From positions 1 through 64,000 of the forward strand of contig NZ_JAGEMO020000062.1 of assembly GCF_017921975.2 (NCBI RefSeq): a stretch of DNA of 64,000 nucleotides, read 5' to 3'. Shown piece by piece: positions 46,720-55,564 of the stretch (within the stretch, counting starts at the first letter, position 1; every line of letters starts with the position of its first letter). Origin of the DNA: Hymenobacter terricola (lineage in GTDB: Bacteria > Bacteroidota > Bacteroidia > Cytophagales > Hymenobacteraceae). A program made the position numbers and the translations under genes. The notes under the pieces were generated by a model. That model did no database searches. It saw only the letters and a program-made list of their open reading frames with translations, and had not been told where the DNA came from.

Positions 46720-47757
46720 TCAACAAATCCGCGGCAGCTGCTCGCCCACCAGCATGCTCACCACGCGGCGGCCGCCGATGCGGCTTTGCAGCACCACCTG
46801 GCGCGGGTGCTCGACCACCACTTCGCCGATGACGGCAGCGGCCGCGCCGTGCGGCAGCTCCCGAAGCTTCGCCACGAAAGCATCGGCGATTTCGGGGGCT
46901 ACCACGCTCAGGAAAACACCTTCGTTGGCCACGTAGAGCGGGTCGAGGCCCAGTAATTCGCAGGCGCTTTGCACGTCTTCCAGCACCGGGATGGCGGGCT
47001 GGGCCAGAGCCACGCCGAGGCGGGCTTCCTGGGCAATTTCGTTGAGCACGGTGGCCACGCCGCCGCGCGTGGGGTCGCGCAGCAGGTGGATTTGCTCGCC
47101 GAACTCATCGAGCAGGGCGGCCACGGTGTGGTTGAGGTTGGCGGTGTCGCTCACGAGGTCGGTTTCGAAGGTGAGGCCGGTGCGCACGCTCATGATGGCA
47201 ATGCCGTGGGTGGCGACGTGGCCCGATACCACGATTTTATCGCCGGCCCGGACGTGGCGGGTGGCAATCCGGGCCTTCGGGTGCAGCTGGCCGATGCCGG
47301 AGGTGTTGATGAAAATGCCGTCGCCTTTGCCTTTCTCCACCACTTTGGTGTCGCCGGTCACAATCTGCACGCCGGCCCGCACGGCCGCGTCGCGGATGGC
47401 AACCAGGATGTCCCAGAACTCGGTCATCGGCAGGCCTTCCTCCAGAATAAAGCTGAGGGATAGGTACTTCGGGATGGCGCCGCACATGGCCAGGTCGTTC
47501 ACGGTGCCGTTCACGGCCAGCTCGCCGATGTTGCCGCCGGGGAAGAAAATGGGCGACACCACGTAGCTGTCGGTGGAGAAGGCCAGCCGGCCGGTCAGCT
47601 CGAAAATGGCCCCGTCGTGGCGCTCATCGAGCAGGTCGTTTTTGAAGAGGCTGAACACGCCCGATTCCAGCAGCCGATGCGTGAGGATGCCCCCGCTGCC
47701 GTGCCCGAGCGTTATCACGTCAAAATCCAGGACCGGCATGGGGCAGGAGAGGTTCAT
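46720..47757 (-). CDS. hypE: Hydrogenase maturation factor HypE
   Basis: The 345-aa product shows the AIR-synthase-like fold (ITLGHGSGGILTHRLLESGV, AVNGTVNDLAMCGAIPKYLS, LLRDPTRGGVATVLNEIAQE) and the C-terminal PRIC whose final Cys carries the carbamoyl, then cyano group in cyanide ligand synthesis. It works with HypF. Flanked on both sides by family 1 hairpins. Confidence 0.97.
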   Translation of the reverse strand: MNLSCPMPVLDFDVITLGHGSGGILTHRLLESGVFSLFKNDLLDERHDGAIFELTGRLAFSTDSYVVSPIFFPGGNIGELAVNGTVNDLAMCGAIPKYLSLSFILEEGLPMTEFWDILVAIRDAAVRAGVQIVTGDTKVVEKGKGDGIFINTSGIGQLHPKARIATRHVRAGDKIVVSGHVATHGIAIMSVRTGLTFETDLVSDTANLNHTVAALLDEFGEQIHLLRDPTRGGVATVLNEIAQEARLGVALAQPAIPVLEDVQSACELLGLDPLYVANEGVFLSVVAPEIADAFVAKLRELPHGAAAAVIGEVVVEHPRQVVLQSRIGGRRVVSMLVGEQLPRIC

Positions 47758-47792
47758 AGAGATGGGCGGTAATGATGAATGTTTGTTGTTGG

Positions 47793-47900
47793 AAGAACGT
47801 CATGCTGAGCGGAGTCGAAGCATCTCGCGTGCAGCAGTAATCCAATCAATTCAACGAAGCGGTAGAGATGCTTCGACTCCGCTCAGCATGACGTTCTTTT
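47793..47900. repeat. Family 1 hairpin repeat, copy 9 (perfect 34-bp arms)
   Basis: Left arm AAGAACGTCATGCTGAGCGG... and right arm ending CAGCATGACGTTCTT are perfectly complementary over 34 bp. It separates hypD and hypE. Confidence 0.95.
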
Positions 47901-47908
47901 ATCTATTG

Positions 47909-49012
47909 TTAAACAGAAACCGGGGCCTCTGCCTGCGCGAAGTGGTAGTAAGCCGCGCACGCGCCCTCCGACGATACCATGGGCGCGCCCAGCGGATTGA
48001 GCGGCGTGCAGCGCTTGCCAAACTGGCTGCATTCGCTGGGCTTTTTGATGCCTTTGAGGACCTGGCCGGCGATGCAGTCGGCGCACTCAGAGACTTTGGC
48101 GATGTTCACGTTGAACTTGCGGTTGGCGTCGAAGGCGGCCAGCTCGGGGCGCACTTCCCAGCCGCTGCGCGGGATGTTGCCGATGCCGCGCCACTCGCGG
48201 TCCGTCACATCGAATACCTCTTCGATGACGCGGCGGGCATCGGGGTTGCCATCGTCGCTTACCACGCGGGTGTACTGGTTTTCGAGCCTGGCCTCGCCGC
48301 GCTCCAGCTGCCGCACCGTCATGAGGATGCCTTGCAGCAAATCGACGGGCTCGAAGCCGGTGACGACGATGGGCACCTGGTATTTCTGCACCAGCGGCAC
48401 GTAGTCGTACACGCCCATGATGGTGCAGACGTGCCCGGCCGCCAGAAAGCCCTGGATGTTGGTTTCGGGGTCGTCCATCACTGCTTCCATGGCCGGCGGC
48501 ACCAGCACGTGCGAGGCCAGAATGGAGTAATTGGTGAGCCCCAGCCGCCGGGCGTGCACCACGGACAGGGCGTTGGCCGGCGCGGTGGTTTCGAAGCCCA
48601 CGGCGAAAAACACTACCTCGCGGCCGGGGTTCTGCTGGGCAATCTGCACGGCCTCCAGCGGCGAGTAGAGGATGCGCACGTCGCCGCCGTTGGCCTTGGC
48701 TTCCAGCAGGCTGCGCTCCGAGCCGGGCACGCGCACCATGTCGCCGTAGGAGCATAAGATTACGCCGCACTTCTCGGCCAGGTACACGGCTTTGTCAATC
48801 AGGTTCAGGGGCGTGACGCACACCGGGCAGCCGGGACCGTGCACCATGCGCACGTTGGTCGGCAGCAGGCTCAGAATGCCGTTTTTGACCAGGCTATGCG
48901 TCTGGCCGCCGCACACTTCCATGATGGTCCACGGCCGGGTGGCGGTGCGGTGCAGCTCGGCGAGGTATTGCTCCACGAGCTCGGGGGCGCGGTATTCGGA
49001 CAGGTATTTCAT
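47909..49012 (-). CDS. hypD: Hydrogenase maturation factor HypD
   Basis: The 367-aa product has the family motifs MEVCGGQTHSLVKNGI, GPGCPVCVTPLNLIDKAV, FFAVGFETTAP and the C-terminal [4Fe-4S] cysteines in VSECADCIAGQVLKG and FGKRCTPLNPLGAPMVSSEG. HypD with HypC assembles the Fe(CN)2CO unit. It starts two bases after hypC. Confidence 0.97.
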   Translation of the reverse strand: MKYLSEYRAPELVEQYLAELHRTATRPWTIMEVCGGQTHSLVKNGILSLLPTNVRMVHGPGCPVCVTPLNLIDKAVYLAEKCGVILCSYGDMVRVPGSERSLLEAKANGGDVRILYSPLEAVQIAQQNPGREVVFFAVGFETTAPANALSVVHARRLGLTNYSILASHVLVPPAMEAVMDDPETNIQGFLAAGHVCTIMGVYDYVPLVQKYQVPIVVTGFEPVDLLQGILMTVRQLERGEARLENQYTRVVSDDGNPDARRVIEEVFDVTDREWRGIGNIPRSGWEVRPELAAFDANRKFNVNIAKVSECADCIAGQVLKGIKKPSECSQFGKRCTPLNPLGAPMVSSEGACAAYYHFAQAEAPVSV

Positions 49013-49014
49013 GG

Positions 49015-49287
49015 CTAATACGGTTTGTCGATTTGGCTGCCGGCCACCAGCTCATCCAGCTCGCCGATTTCGCGCAGGTAGGCGAAGGACTTTTCGGCCT
49101 CCTCCTCGTCCACGATGGTGATGGCCACGCCCACGTGCACCAGCACGTAGTCGCCTATTTTGGCGTGCGGCACCATGTCGAGGCTGGCTTCTTTCACAAT
49201 GCCGCCAAACTCCACTTTCGCCATGCGCACCAGGCCGCCGTACTGCAGCTCAATGGATTTTATCTTACCGGGAATTGCTAAACACAT
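49015..49287 (-). CDS. hypC: Hydrogenase maturation chaperone HypC
   Basis: The 90-aa product begins MCLAIPGKI with the essential Cys2 and has the small beta-barrel pattern (VGDYVLVHVGVAI form: IGDYVLVHVGVAITIVDEEE). It is a partner of HypD and delivers the iron unit to the large subunit. Cotranscribed with hypD. Confidence 0.96.
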   Translation of the reverse strand: MCLAIPGKIKSIELQYGGLVRMAKVEFGGIVKEASLDMVPHAKIGDYVLVHVGVAITIVDEEEAEKSFAYLREIGELDELVAGSQIDKPY

Positions 49288-49329
49288 AGGATGATGGGGT
49301 TAGGTGGAAAGGTGATTTAGTGAAAAGAA

Positions 49330-49482
49330 AACGTCCTGCTCATCTGACGTCCACTTGTCGAAGCATCTCTACTGCTTCGTTGCAGTCCGGCCCGCGCCAA
49401 CCTCACCCCCGGCCCCTCTCCCGTGGAGAGGGGAGCCACGGCGGCGTGGCAGGGATGCTTCGCTGAGCTCAGCATGACAGGC
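49330..49482. repeat. Family 1 repeat copy 10 with a family 2 fragment nested inside
   Basis: A degenerate left arm (AACGTCCTGCTCATC, then GTCGAAGCATCTCTACTGC) and a right arm (GATGCTTCGCTGAGCTCAGC) enclose a family 2 fragment at 49399-49437. The nesting shows family 2 arrived later, or recombined in. The left half supplies the hypF stop codon. Confidence 0.85.
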
Positions 49483-51822
49483 TGTTGGGTTGAAATCGGC
49501 GGCAAACAGCTGCCCGAAGGCAATGCACTCATCATTCGGCGCCAGCTGCTGATGAAAGAGCAACGTGAAACTCCTTGACAGCCGCTCAATCAGCAAGTCT
49601 ACCAGCAGCGCATTCTGGAACACGCCGCCGCTGAAAGCAAGCCGCCGTACTCCTTGCGCCGCCGCTACTTTTTCGATGATGCTAATCAGTGAATGATGAA
49701 AAGCCGCCGCGATGAAATCGGCCGGCCTGTCCGCCTGCACGTCGTCCAGAATTTCCTGCAGTATTCGCTGAGTCGGGACATTGCCAGCGCCATCCCAGTC
49801 GCGCAGATACTCATGCCCTAATTCGTAGCCGTGGCGGGCCACGTAGTCAGTCGCCAGCGTCTCAAGCAGCAGCGCGGCTTCGCCTTCGTAGCTCACCACG
49901 TCGGCCAAACCCAACACGGAAGCCACCGCATCGAAGAGGCGGCCGACGCTGCTGGTTTTGAGCTGGTTATGACTGAGTAGCCGGGTGTATAAATCGTACT
50001 CGCGGGCGGTGAATTTGCCGTGCAACAGGACCTCGCCTCCACGCAGTTGCCGGGCCAGCGAAAAGGCCGACAGGCGCGGCTCACGCGGCATTTTGTCGCC
50101 CAGCAACGCGTCGAAATAAGCAAAGTGCGTGAGGCGCCGGGGTGCTGTGGCAGCAGAAGAAACTTCAGCTGCCACTGGAGAATTCAGGAGGAACTCACCG
50201 CCCCAGATGTGGCCGTCGGTGCCGTAGCCGGTGCCGTCCCAGATGATGCCGAGCGTGGGCGCGGGGCTGGGGGCGTGCTCGGCGAGGACGGCTGCCAGGT
50301 GGGCGGCGTGGTGCTGCACGAGGTGCAGCGGCACCTGCCATTCGGTGGCCAGCTCGGTGGCCAGCTGCGTTGCGAAGTAGCCGGCGTGGGCATCGGCGCG
50401 CACCTGAGCCGGTTTTTTCACCCGCAGCAGCTGCTGAAAATGGGCCAGCGCGTGCCGAAAACCCTCCTGCGTGTCGAAACTCTCCAAGTCTCCCAGGTAT
50501 TGACTGGCATAAACCTGCCCATGCACTGCCCAGTCGAAGGTGCTTTTCAGCGAAGCGCCGAAAGCCAGCATATTGGGCGTGTCGGCATTATCGGTGGAAA
50601 CGTTGGTGGCTGAGGCAGCAACTGTAGGCGTAGTGGGAAGCGGCACCGCCGGTGCCAGCCCGCGCCCGCGCCGCAGCAAAATGCGCTGCTGGTGGCGGGG
50701 CGAAAACCGCATCACCGAATCGTCCTGTGGCACCACGATGGCGCGGTTGTGGGCCAATAGCGCATCGGCCACCGGGCGCAGCCGGGTGCGGGCCACATCA
50801 TCTTCATAAATGATGGGGCTGCCGCTGATGTTACCGCTGGTAGCCACCAGCGGCCGGCCAAATTGGCGGGCCACCAACTCCAGCAGCGGCGCGGCGGGCA
50901 GCATCACGCCCAACTGGCACAGGCCGGGGGCCACAGCCGCCAGGGCCACGCCCGAGGCGGGCGTTTCGCGCACGGCCAGCAGCACAATGGGCGCGGCCGG
51001 GCTGGTCAATTCGGCCAGCTCGACCGCAGCTAAATGGCAGTCGGCGCGCAGGGTTTCGGCATCGGGATAGAGCACGGCCAGCGGTTTGGATGGGCGGTGC
51101 TTGCGCTGGCGCAGGCGCTGCACGGCGGCGGCATTGGTGGCATCGCAGAGCAGCAGGTAGCCGCCAATGCCCTTCGCGGCCACGGTGCGGCCGGCGCGCA
51201 GCTGGGCATCTACTTCGGCCAATTCTCCACCTGATGGCACGGGGTCATCATCCACCCAGCCTTGCAGCGCGGGGCCGCAGGCAGGGCAGGAAATGGTTTG
51301 GGCGTGGAAGCGGCGGTTGGCGGGGTCGGCATATTCGGCGGCGCAGGCGGGGCAGGGCGGGAAGGCGGCCATGCTGGTTTCGGCCCGGTCAAAGGGCAGG
51401 CCGTGGGCAATGGAGTAGCGCGGGCCGCAGTCGGTGCAGGTGATGAAAGCGTAGCCGAAACGGCGGTTGGCCGGGTCGTGCAGCTCGGCGCGGCAGGCGG
51501 CGCACATCCCAAGGTCAGGCGTGAGCCAGAGGCCGGTGCGCGCCTCGGCAGTGCTTTCGATAATGCCAAAACCGGCGTAGGCCGGCTGGTCCATCACCGC
51601 CACTTCCACGCCCGACAGTACGGCCAGCGGCGGGGCCTCGGCCTGCACGCGGGCCAGGAAATCGGCGGCCGTCGCCTCGTCAGTTTGCAGGTGAACGTGC
51701 ACGCCGTCGGCCCCGTTGCTCACGGTGCCGCACAGGCCCAGCGCCTGCGCCAGCCGGAACACCAGCGGCCGGAAGCCAACGCCCTGCACCCGGCCCCGCA
51801 AATGGACGTGCCAGGTTTTCAC
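49369..51822 (-). CDS. hypF: Carbamoyltransferase HypF with repeat-encoded C-terminal tail
   Basis: The 817-aa product has an acylphosphatase domain (RGRVQGVGFRPLVFRLA), two zinc-finger motifs (CAACRAELHDPANRRFGYAF, CPACAAEYADPANRRFHAQT), a YrdC-like domain (KGIGGYLLLCDATNAAAV) and a Kae1-like domain (VQHHAAHLAAVLAEH, WDGTGYGTDGHIWGGEF, LAFSGGVFQNALLVDLL). It makes the thiocarbamate on HypE. GTG 51822 overlaps the hypB stop (GTGA), indicating coupling. The normal end is near GQLFAADF; about 38 more residues (TACHAELSEASLPRRRGS...) are translated repeat, ending at a repeat-derived TAG. Confidence 0.94.
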   Translation of the reverse strand: MKTWHVHLRGRVQGVGFRPLVFRLAQALGLCGTVSNGADGVHVHLQTDEATAADFLARVQAEAPPLAVLSGVEVAVMDQPAYAGFGIIESTAEARTGLWLTPDLGMCAACRAELHDPANRRFGYAFITCTDCGPRYSIAHGLPFDRAETSMAAFPPCPACAAEYADPANRRFHAQTISCPACGPALQGWVDDDPVPSGGELAEVDAQLRAGRTVAAKGIGGYLLLCDATNAAAVQRLRQRKHRPSKPLAVLYPDAETLRADCHLAAVELAELTSPAAPIVLLAVRETPASGVALAAVAPGLCQLGVMLPAAPLLELVARQFGRPLVATSGNISGSPIIYEDDVARTRLRPVADALLAHNRAIVVPQDDSVMRFSPRHQQRILLRRGRGLAPAVPLPTTPTVAASATNVSTDNADTPNMLAFGASLKSTFDWAVHGQVYASQYLGDLESFDTQEGFRHALAHFQQLLRVKKPAQVRADAHAGYFATQLATELATEWQVPLHLVQHHAAHLAAVLAEHAPSPAPTLGIIWDGTGYGTDGHIWGGEFLLNSPVAAEVSSAATAPRRLTHFAYFDALLGDKMPREPRLSAFSLARQLRGGEVLLHGKFTAREYDLYTRLLSHNQLKTSSVGRLFDAVASVLGLADVVSYEGEAALLLETLATDYVARHGYELGHEYLRDWDGAGNVPTQRILQEILDDVQADRPADFIAAAFHHSLISIIEKVAAAQGVRRLAFSGGVFQNALLVDLLIERLSRSFTLLFHQQLAPNDECIAFGQLFAADFNPTACHAELSEASLPRRRGSPLHGRGAGGEVGAGRTATKQ

Positions 51823-52538
51823 GCGAGCTGGGGCTCGGCAGCCCGCTTTTTCTCCGCTACTTTGGCCAGCACCCAGGCGCACCAGCCGTCCATGCCCTCA
51901 CCCTTGTAGCTGGATAGCGTGAGCACCTCGATTTCGGGGTTGCAGTCGCGGGCATCCTGCGTGGCGGCCTCCACCGAAAACGGCAGGTAGGGCAGCAAAT
52001 CGGACTTGGAAATGACCAGCAATTCGCTGGTAACAAACATGCGGGGGTACTTTTTGGGCTTGTCGTCGCCCTCGGTGGTGGCCAGCAGCACCACCCGGAA
52101 ATCCTCGCCGAGGTCGAACGACGCCGGGCACACCAGGTTGCCCACGTTCTCGATGAACAGGATATCGACGCCCGCCAGCTCGATATGGTCGAGGGCCTGA
52201 AACACCATCTGGGCCTCCAGGTGGCAGGTGCCGCCGGTCACGATTTGCAGGCTGTCGATGCCGGCCTGACGGATGCGGTCGGCGTCGCGCTCGGTTTCGA
52301 GGTCGCCCACCAGCACCGACAGTTTTAGCTGGTCCTTGAGGCGGCGGGCAGTTTCCTGGAGCAGGCTGGTTTTGCCGCTGCCCGGCCCCGAGCAGATGTT
52401 GATAACGAGCGTATTATTCGCCGCCATCCGCTCGCGGATATTTTTGGCGATGAAGTCGTTCATCTTCAGCAGGTGCAGCGAAGTTTCCTCCACCTGCACT
52501 TTGCCCAGCGGGGCCTGGTTCGATTTGGGCGTGTTCAT
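51819..52538 (-). CDS. hypB: Nickel-insertion GTPase HypB
   Basis: The 239-aa product has P-loop GPGSGKTSL (about 50-58), ETERDADRI, the metal-site motif TGGTCHLEA and the GTPase motif SKSDLLPYL. No His-rich N-terminus is present, so it probably does not store nickel. Its ATG overlaps the hypA stop (ATGA) and its stop overlaps the hypF start. Confidence 0.96.
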   Translation of the reverse strand: MNTPKSNQAPLGKVQVEETSLHLLKMNDFIAKNIRERMAANNTLVINICSGPGSGKTSLLQETARRLKDQLKLSVLVGDLETERDADRIRQAGIDSLQIVTGGTCHLEAQMVFQALDHIELAGVDILFIENVGNLVCPASFDLGEDFRVVLLATTEGDDKPKKYPRMFVTSELLVISKSDLLPYLPFSVEAATQDARDCNPEIEVLTLSSYKGEGMDGWCAWVLAKVAEKKRAAEPQLA

Positions 52539-52912
52539 GGGTGGGAGGGGGTAGCGGGTTGGGATTCTTCTTCAAACGACACCCGATGAATCAGCAATTC
52601 GGTGCCCTGGGTGATGTTTTTGGTGGGCGTATCGCAGGCCGCGCAGCGAAACCGGTAGTTGGTTATGGTCGATTCGTGCCCGCACAATTCGCACACTACC
52701 AGGATTGGCAGCACTTCGACGTGCAGCGTCAACTGGTCGTAGCACCGCTCGGCCGCCTGCACGGCCCAGAAGGCGTTCTGCATCAGGGCCGGCTCCACGT
52801 TCGAGAGCAGCCCCACCCGCAAATACACGTCGCGCACCCGCGCCACGCCCTCCGCCCCGAACTCGTCTTCGAGCGTGCGAATGATGTTGCGGACGAGGGA
52901 GACTTCATGCAT
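52535..52912 (-). CDS. hypA: Nickel-delivery zinc protein HypA
   Basis: The 125-aa product begins MHEVSLVRNI with the nickel-binding His2 and has the zinc site CELCGHE...FRCAACD. The tail is slightly long. ATG 52912 was chosen, since MHE must be terminal; an in-frame ATG 11 codons upstream is not plausible. First gene of the hypABFCD run. Confidence 0.96.
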   Translation of the reverse strand: MHEVSLVRNIIRTLEDEFGAEGVARVRDVYLRVGLLSNVEPALMQNAFWAVQAAERCYDQLTLHVEVLPILVVCELCGHESTITNYRFRCAACDTPTKNITQGTELLIHRVSFEEESQPATPSHP

Positions 52913-52939
52913 TTTTTTAGGGTTGGTTCGGGTTTCGCC

Positions 52940-53139
52940 CTCCACGGCTTACCTCACCCCCCGGCCCCCTCTCCTGCGGAGAGAGGGTGTCATGGCGGCG
53001 TGGGCTTAGTAGGGAAGCGTTGATGGGTTAAAGGAAGGTTTTTGAATTGTTTGGAACGTTGAAAATCAATTATTTTTTGAGACGGTAGGCTCCCCCTCTC
53101 CGCGGGAGAGGGGGCCGGGGGGTGAGGTAAGCCGTGGAG
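52940..53139. repeat. Family 2 palindromic repeat, copy e (perfect 34-bp arms)
   Basis: Arms 52940-52973 and 53106-53139 are perfectly complementary over 34 bp (CTCCACGGCTTACCTCACCC...). Between them lie a 132-bp spacer and secondary hairpins. It occupies nearly the whole gap between hypA and the TPR gene. Confidence 0.95.
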
Positions 53140-53145
53140 AGCGAC

Positions 53146-54666
53146 TCATCCCACCTGCAATAGTTCCAGCTGCGCCAAGTGCCGCTGCGCCTCCTCCCGC
53201 AGCGCCGGGTCGTCCACCAGTTGGCTGACTTGCTGTGCGTAGCCTGTCATTTCGGTCAATAGCACTTCCGGCTCCGGGTAGTTTTCCAGATTCACCTGCC
53301 AGGCCGCTTCCAGAAAATTGAGGATGGTCAGCGTCCGCTCATAGGGGTAGTCGCGAGCAGTACGCACGGCCAGGGCTTCGCGGTAATAGTCGAGGGCTTT
53401 GGCAAAGTTGTCGGTGCGGGCGGCCAGCGGGTATTTGGTGAGGGCGTTGGCGTAGTGGTTGCTGATGGTGGCGTATTCGTAGGGGTGCGTTTCGCGGGTG
53501 AAGTATTCCAGCGCCTGATTGAAGGAGCTCACCGACACGGCCGCCCAAATGGATTTCTTCTTCACCTCATCGGGAATTTCCGAGTAGATAATGCCCAAAT
53601 GATGCTGGATTTCGGCAAACACCGGGTAAGCGTCGTTGCGGGTGAACACCTTGAGGGCCTGTTGGTAAGCCGTCATGGCCCCGCGGTAGAACTGCGGGTT
53701 GCCGTTCTGCGCCCAGGTGAAGAGCAGCACGCCCTTGCGGTACTGCGCGTTGGCCAGCAGCTCGGGCGCGTCTTCGGTTTCGAGCAGGGCCACGGCACGG
53801 TTGAGGTAGCCCAGCGCCTCGGCAAAGCTGTCGGAGAAGTTGGCTACCTGCGCGGCATCGAGCAGGGTGAGGGCGGCGTTCAGGCCCCGGTCATGCTGCT
53901 CGTGATATTGCAGCGTCTGCCAGAGCTTGTCCTTCAATTCACTGAGCAGCGCCGCATCATACGGCACGGTGAGCTGCTGGAGCAGCACGCCGGTTTCGAT
54001 GGATAATAATTCGTGATAGGCGGTTGCATCCAGTGGTAAGTTCTGGGCGGCAGCCAGCTGCCGGCAGGCCTCGTTCAATTGCCCGTTATCGAGCAGAAAC
54101 GTGGCGTAGTGCTTGGCCGAAAACGCCTGCCAAGCGGCAGCGGGCGCATGGGCAATGGCCTGCTGGTAAGCCGCATGCAGGTCGTTGGCCTGAGCCGGGC
54201 GGGCGAGGTTGCCGTAGTGCAGGGCCACGGCGCGGTTGTGCCAGCGGCGGTAGTGCCGGAAGCTGCCCACGTCATTGATTGGGGCCGCCGGGGCTTCTGC
54301 CGAAACCCCCGCTTGCAGCCGGTTCAGCAGGTCCAGGTCATCGCGCAGCGTGGCATCAGCCGCCGCGTACTCGTAGGCTTTCTCCCAGTTGCCGAGGTGC
54401 AGAAACACCAGCGCCAACAGGTTGGCTTTGGTGAACGGCAGCGGCTGGGGCAGCACCACGGGCGGCAGCGCTTCCGACCAGTCCACTCTGCCTGTGATGC
54501 CGGCTAGGCCAATTACCAGCACCGGGCCGGCCTCTTCGGCAGGAGCGTCGGCCACCACCCGCACCAGCTCGTGCAGGCGCGGCTCGCGGTGCAGCGCGGC
54601 AGCGAGTTCGGCCGCCATTCCGGGCGGGGCAACGAGGGTGAGCAGGGGGGTTACAGGGTCACGCAT
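53146..54666 (-). CDS. TPR protein of the hydrogenase operon
   Basis: The 506-aa product is helical with TPR-like units (NLLALVFLHLGNWEKAYEYA, AEALGYLNRAVALLETE, YRGAMTAYQQALKVFTRNDA, FNQALEYFTRETHPYEYATI, FAKALDYYREALAVRTARD). No signal peptide is visible. The start overlaps the upstream 103-aa gene by 16 bp, so both are translated from one mRNA. TPR proteins accompany some oxygen-tolerant hydrogenases; the role is unknown, perhaps subunit assembly. Confidence 0.85.
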   Translation of the reverse strand: MRDPVTPLLTLVAPPGMAAELAAALHREPRLHELVRVVADAPAEEAGPVLVIGLAGITGRVDWSEALPPVVLPQPLPFTKANLLALVFLHLGNWEKAYEYAAADATLRDDLDLLNRLQAGVSAEAPAAPINDVGSFRHYRRWHNRAVALHYGNLARPAQANDLHAAYQQAIAHAPAAAWQAFSAKHYATFLLDNGQLNEACRQLAAAQNLPLDATAYHELLSIETGVLLQQLTVPYDAALLSELKDKLWQTLQYHEQHDRGLNAALTLLDAAQVANFSDSFAEALGYLNRAVALLETEDAPELLANAQYRKGVLLFTWAQNGNPQFYRGAMTAYQQALKVFTRNDAYPVFAEIQHHLGIIYSEIPDEVKKKSIWAAVSVSSFNQALEYFTRETHPYEYATISNHYANALTKYPLAARTDNFAKALDYYREALAVRTARDYPYERTLTILNFLEAAWQVNLENYPEPEVLLTEMTGYAQQVSQLVDDPALREEAQRHLAQLELLQVG

Positions 54667-54962
54667 AGGATGCCGGTGGGTTGGAGGTCGTAAAGCACTT
54701 CGCGGTCGTGCAGGTCGAGGTCGTGGTCAAGCAGAATGTCGCGGATGAGAATGGCTTTGTCGCCTTGCGGGTTGCGCTCTTTCAGCACCAGCCACTGGGT
54801 CTTGTGCATCTTCTCGAAGAAAATGTCCGACTTGGCCGCCATCAGCAGTTCGTGGCGGTCGGGGTAGTACACGAGGCGAATCTGCTCTTCGTGCGGAAAA
54901 GCCCGCGCGGCAAACTCAGCGGGCAGCAGCAGATGGCCGTTTTTGATTTGCAAGGCACTCAT
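54651..54962 (-). CDS. Unknown 103-aa hydrogenase-operon protein
   Basis: MSALQIKNGHLLLPAEFAAR opens a compact soluble protein with LVYYPDRHELLMAAKSDIFF, KTQWLVLKERNPQGDKAILI and LYDLQPTGILCVTL. No family is recognised. It overlaps the protease gene by 47 bp and the TPR gene by 16 bp, so it is firmly part of the operon. A conserved accessory factor of this hydrogenase type is likely. Confidence 0.8.
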   Translation of the reverse strand: MSALQIKNGHLLLPAEFAARAFPHEEQIRLVYYPDRHELLMAAKSDIFFEKMHKTQWLVLKERNPQGDKAILIRDILLDHDLDLHDREVLYDLQPTGILCVTL

Positions 54963-55419
54963 GAAAAATGTGGTCAAGAACCTGGTTGCCGGCGGCGCGC
55001 ACGGCCTCCGAGAGGCCCACGTCGAGGTGCGTATCGTCCACGGCAATCAGGAAAACGGTGATGTCGTCGGGGTACTGCTCGCGCAGAATTTTTCGGGCGT
55101 AGGACAGCGCCTGGTCCCATTTCAGCCCGTGCAGAAACACCATCGGGTCGTCCTGAATGGCCGCTTCCACCGCTTCAGCCGGCAGCCGGAACAGCGTCCC
55201 CACGGGTTCGCCGGAGTTTACCACCGCATCCACGATGATGAACTGCCCGTGCCCGGCCAGCTGAAAAAGCACTTCGAATGCCGAAGTGCCCATATCGAAC
55301 AGGCTCACCTGCGGCGGCAGGTCCGAACGCTGCCGCAGCTGCTCAATGACGTAGCAGCCAATGCCGTCGTCGCTGCGCACCGGGTTGCCGAAGCCGAGAA
55401 TGGCGGTTTTTGGAGTCAC
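54916..55419 (-). CDS. [NiFe]-hydrogenase maturation endopeptidase
   Basis: The 167-aa product has the HupD/HybD motifs GFGNPVRSDDGIG (nickel-sensing Asp near 17), FIIVDAVVNSG (Asp near 63) and VFLHGLKWD (His near 95). It removes the C-terminal peptide of the large subunit after nickel insertion. The gene follows the large subunit across a family 1 hairpin and overlaps the next gene. Confidence 0.92.
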   Translation of the reverse strand: MTPKTAILGFGNPVRSDDGIGCYVIEQLRQRSDLPPQVSLFDMGTSAFEVLFQLAGHGQFIIVDAVVNSGEPVGTLFRLPAEAVEAAIQDDPMVFLHGLKWDQALSYARKILREQYPDDITVFLIAVDDTHLDVGLSEAVRAAGNQVLDHIFHECLANQKRPSAAAR

Positions 55420-55440
55420 GCGGCAGAAATTAATGAATTA

Positions 55441-55557
55441 AAAAGAACGTCACACCAACCCGTCCTGCTGAGCTTGCCGAAGCATCTCTACCGCTTCGTT
55501 GCTTCGATTGAATTACTATCGAGGTAGAGATGCTTCGGCAAGCTCAGCATGAAGTGC
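55441..55557. repeat. Family 1 hairpin repeat, copy 11
   Basis: Inner arms TGCTGAGCTTGCCGAAGCAT... and the matching ATGCTTCGGCAAGCTCAGCA are perfect over 27 bp. The left end has an extra insertion (CACCAACCCGTCC). Arm sequence CTTGCC/GGCAAG is unique to this copy, with both arms changed. Confidence 0.93.
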
Positions 55558-55564
55558 TATTTTC

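Noticed and set aside
49369..51822. hypF as a pseudogene because of repeat insertion
   Set aside because: All domains and motifs are intact; only a tail is added at the very C-terminus.
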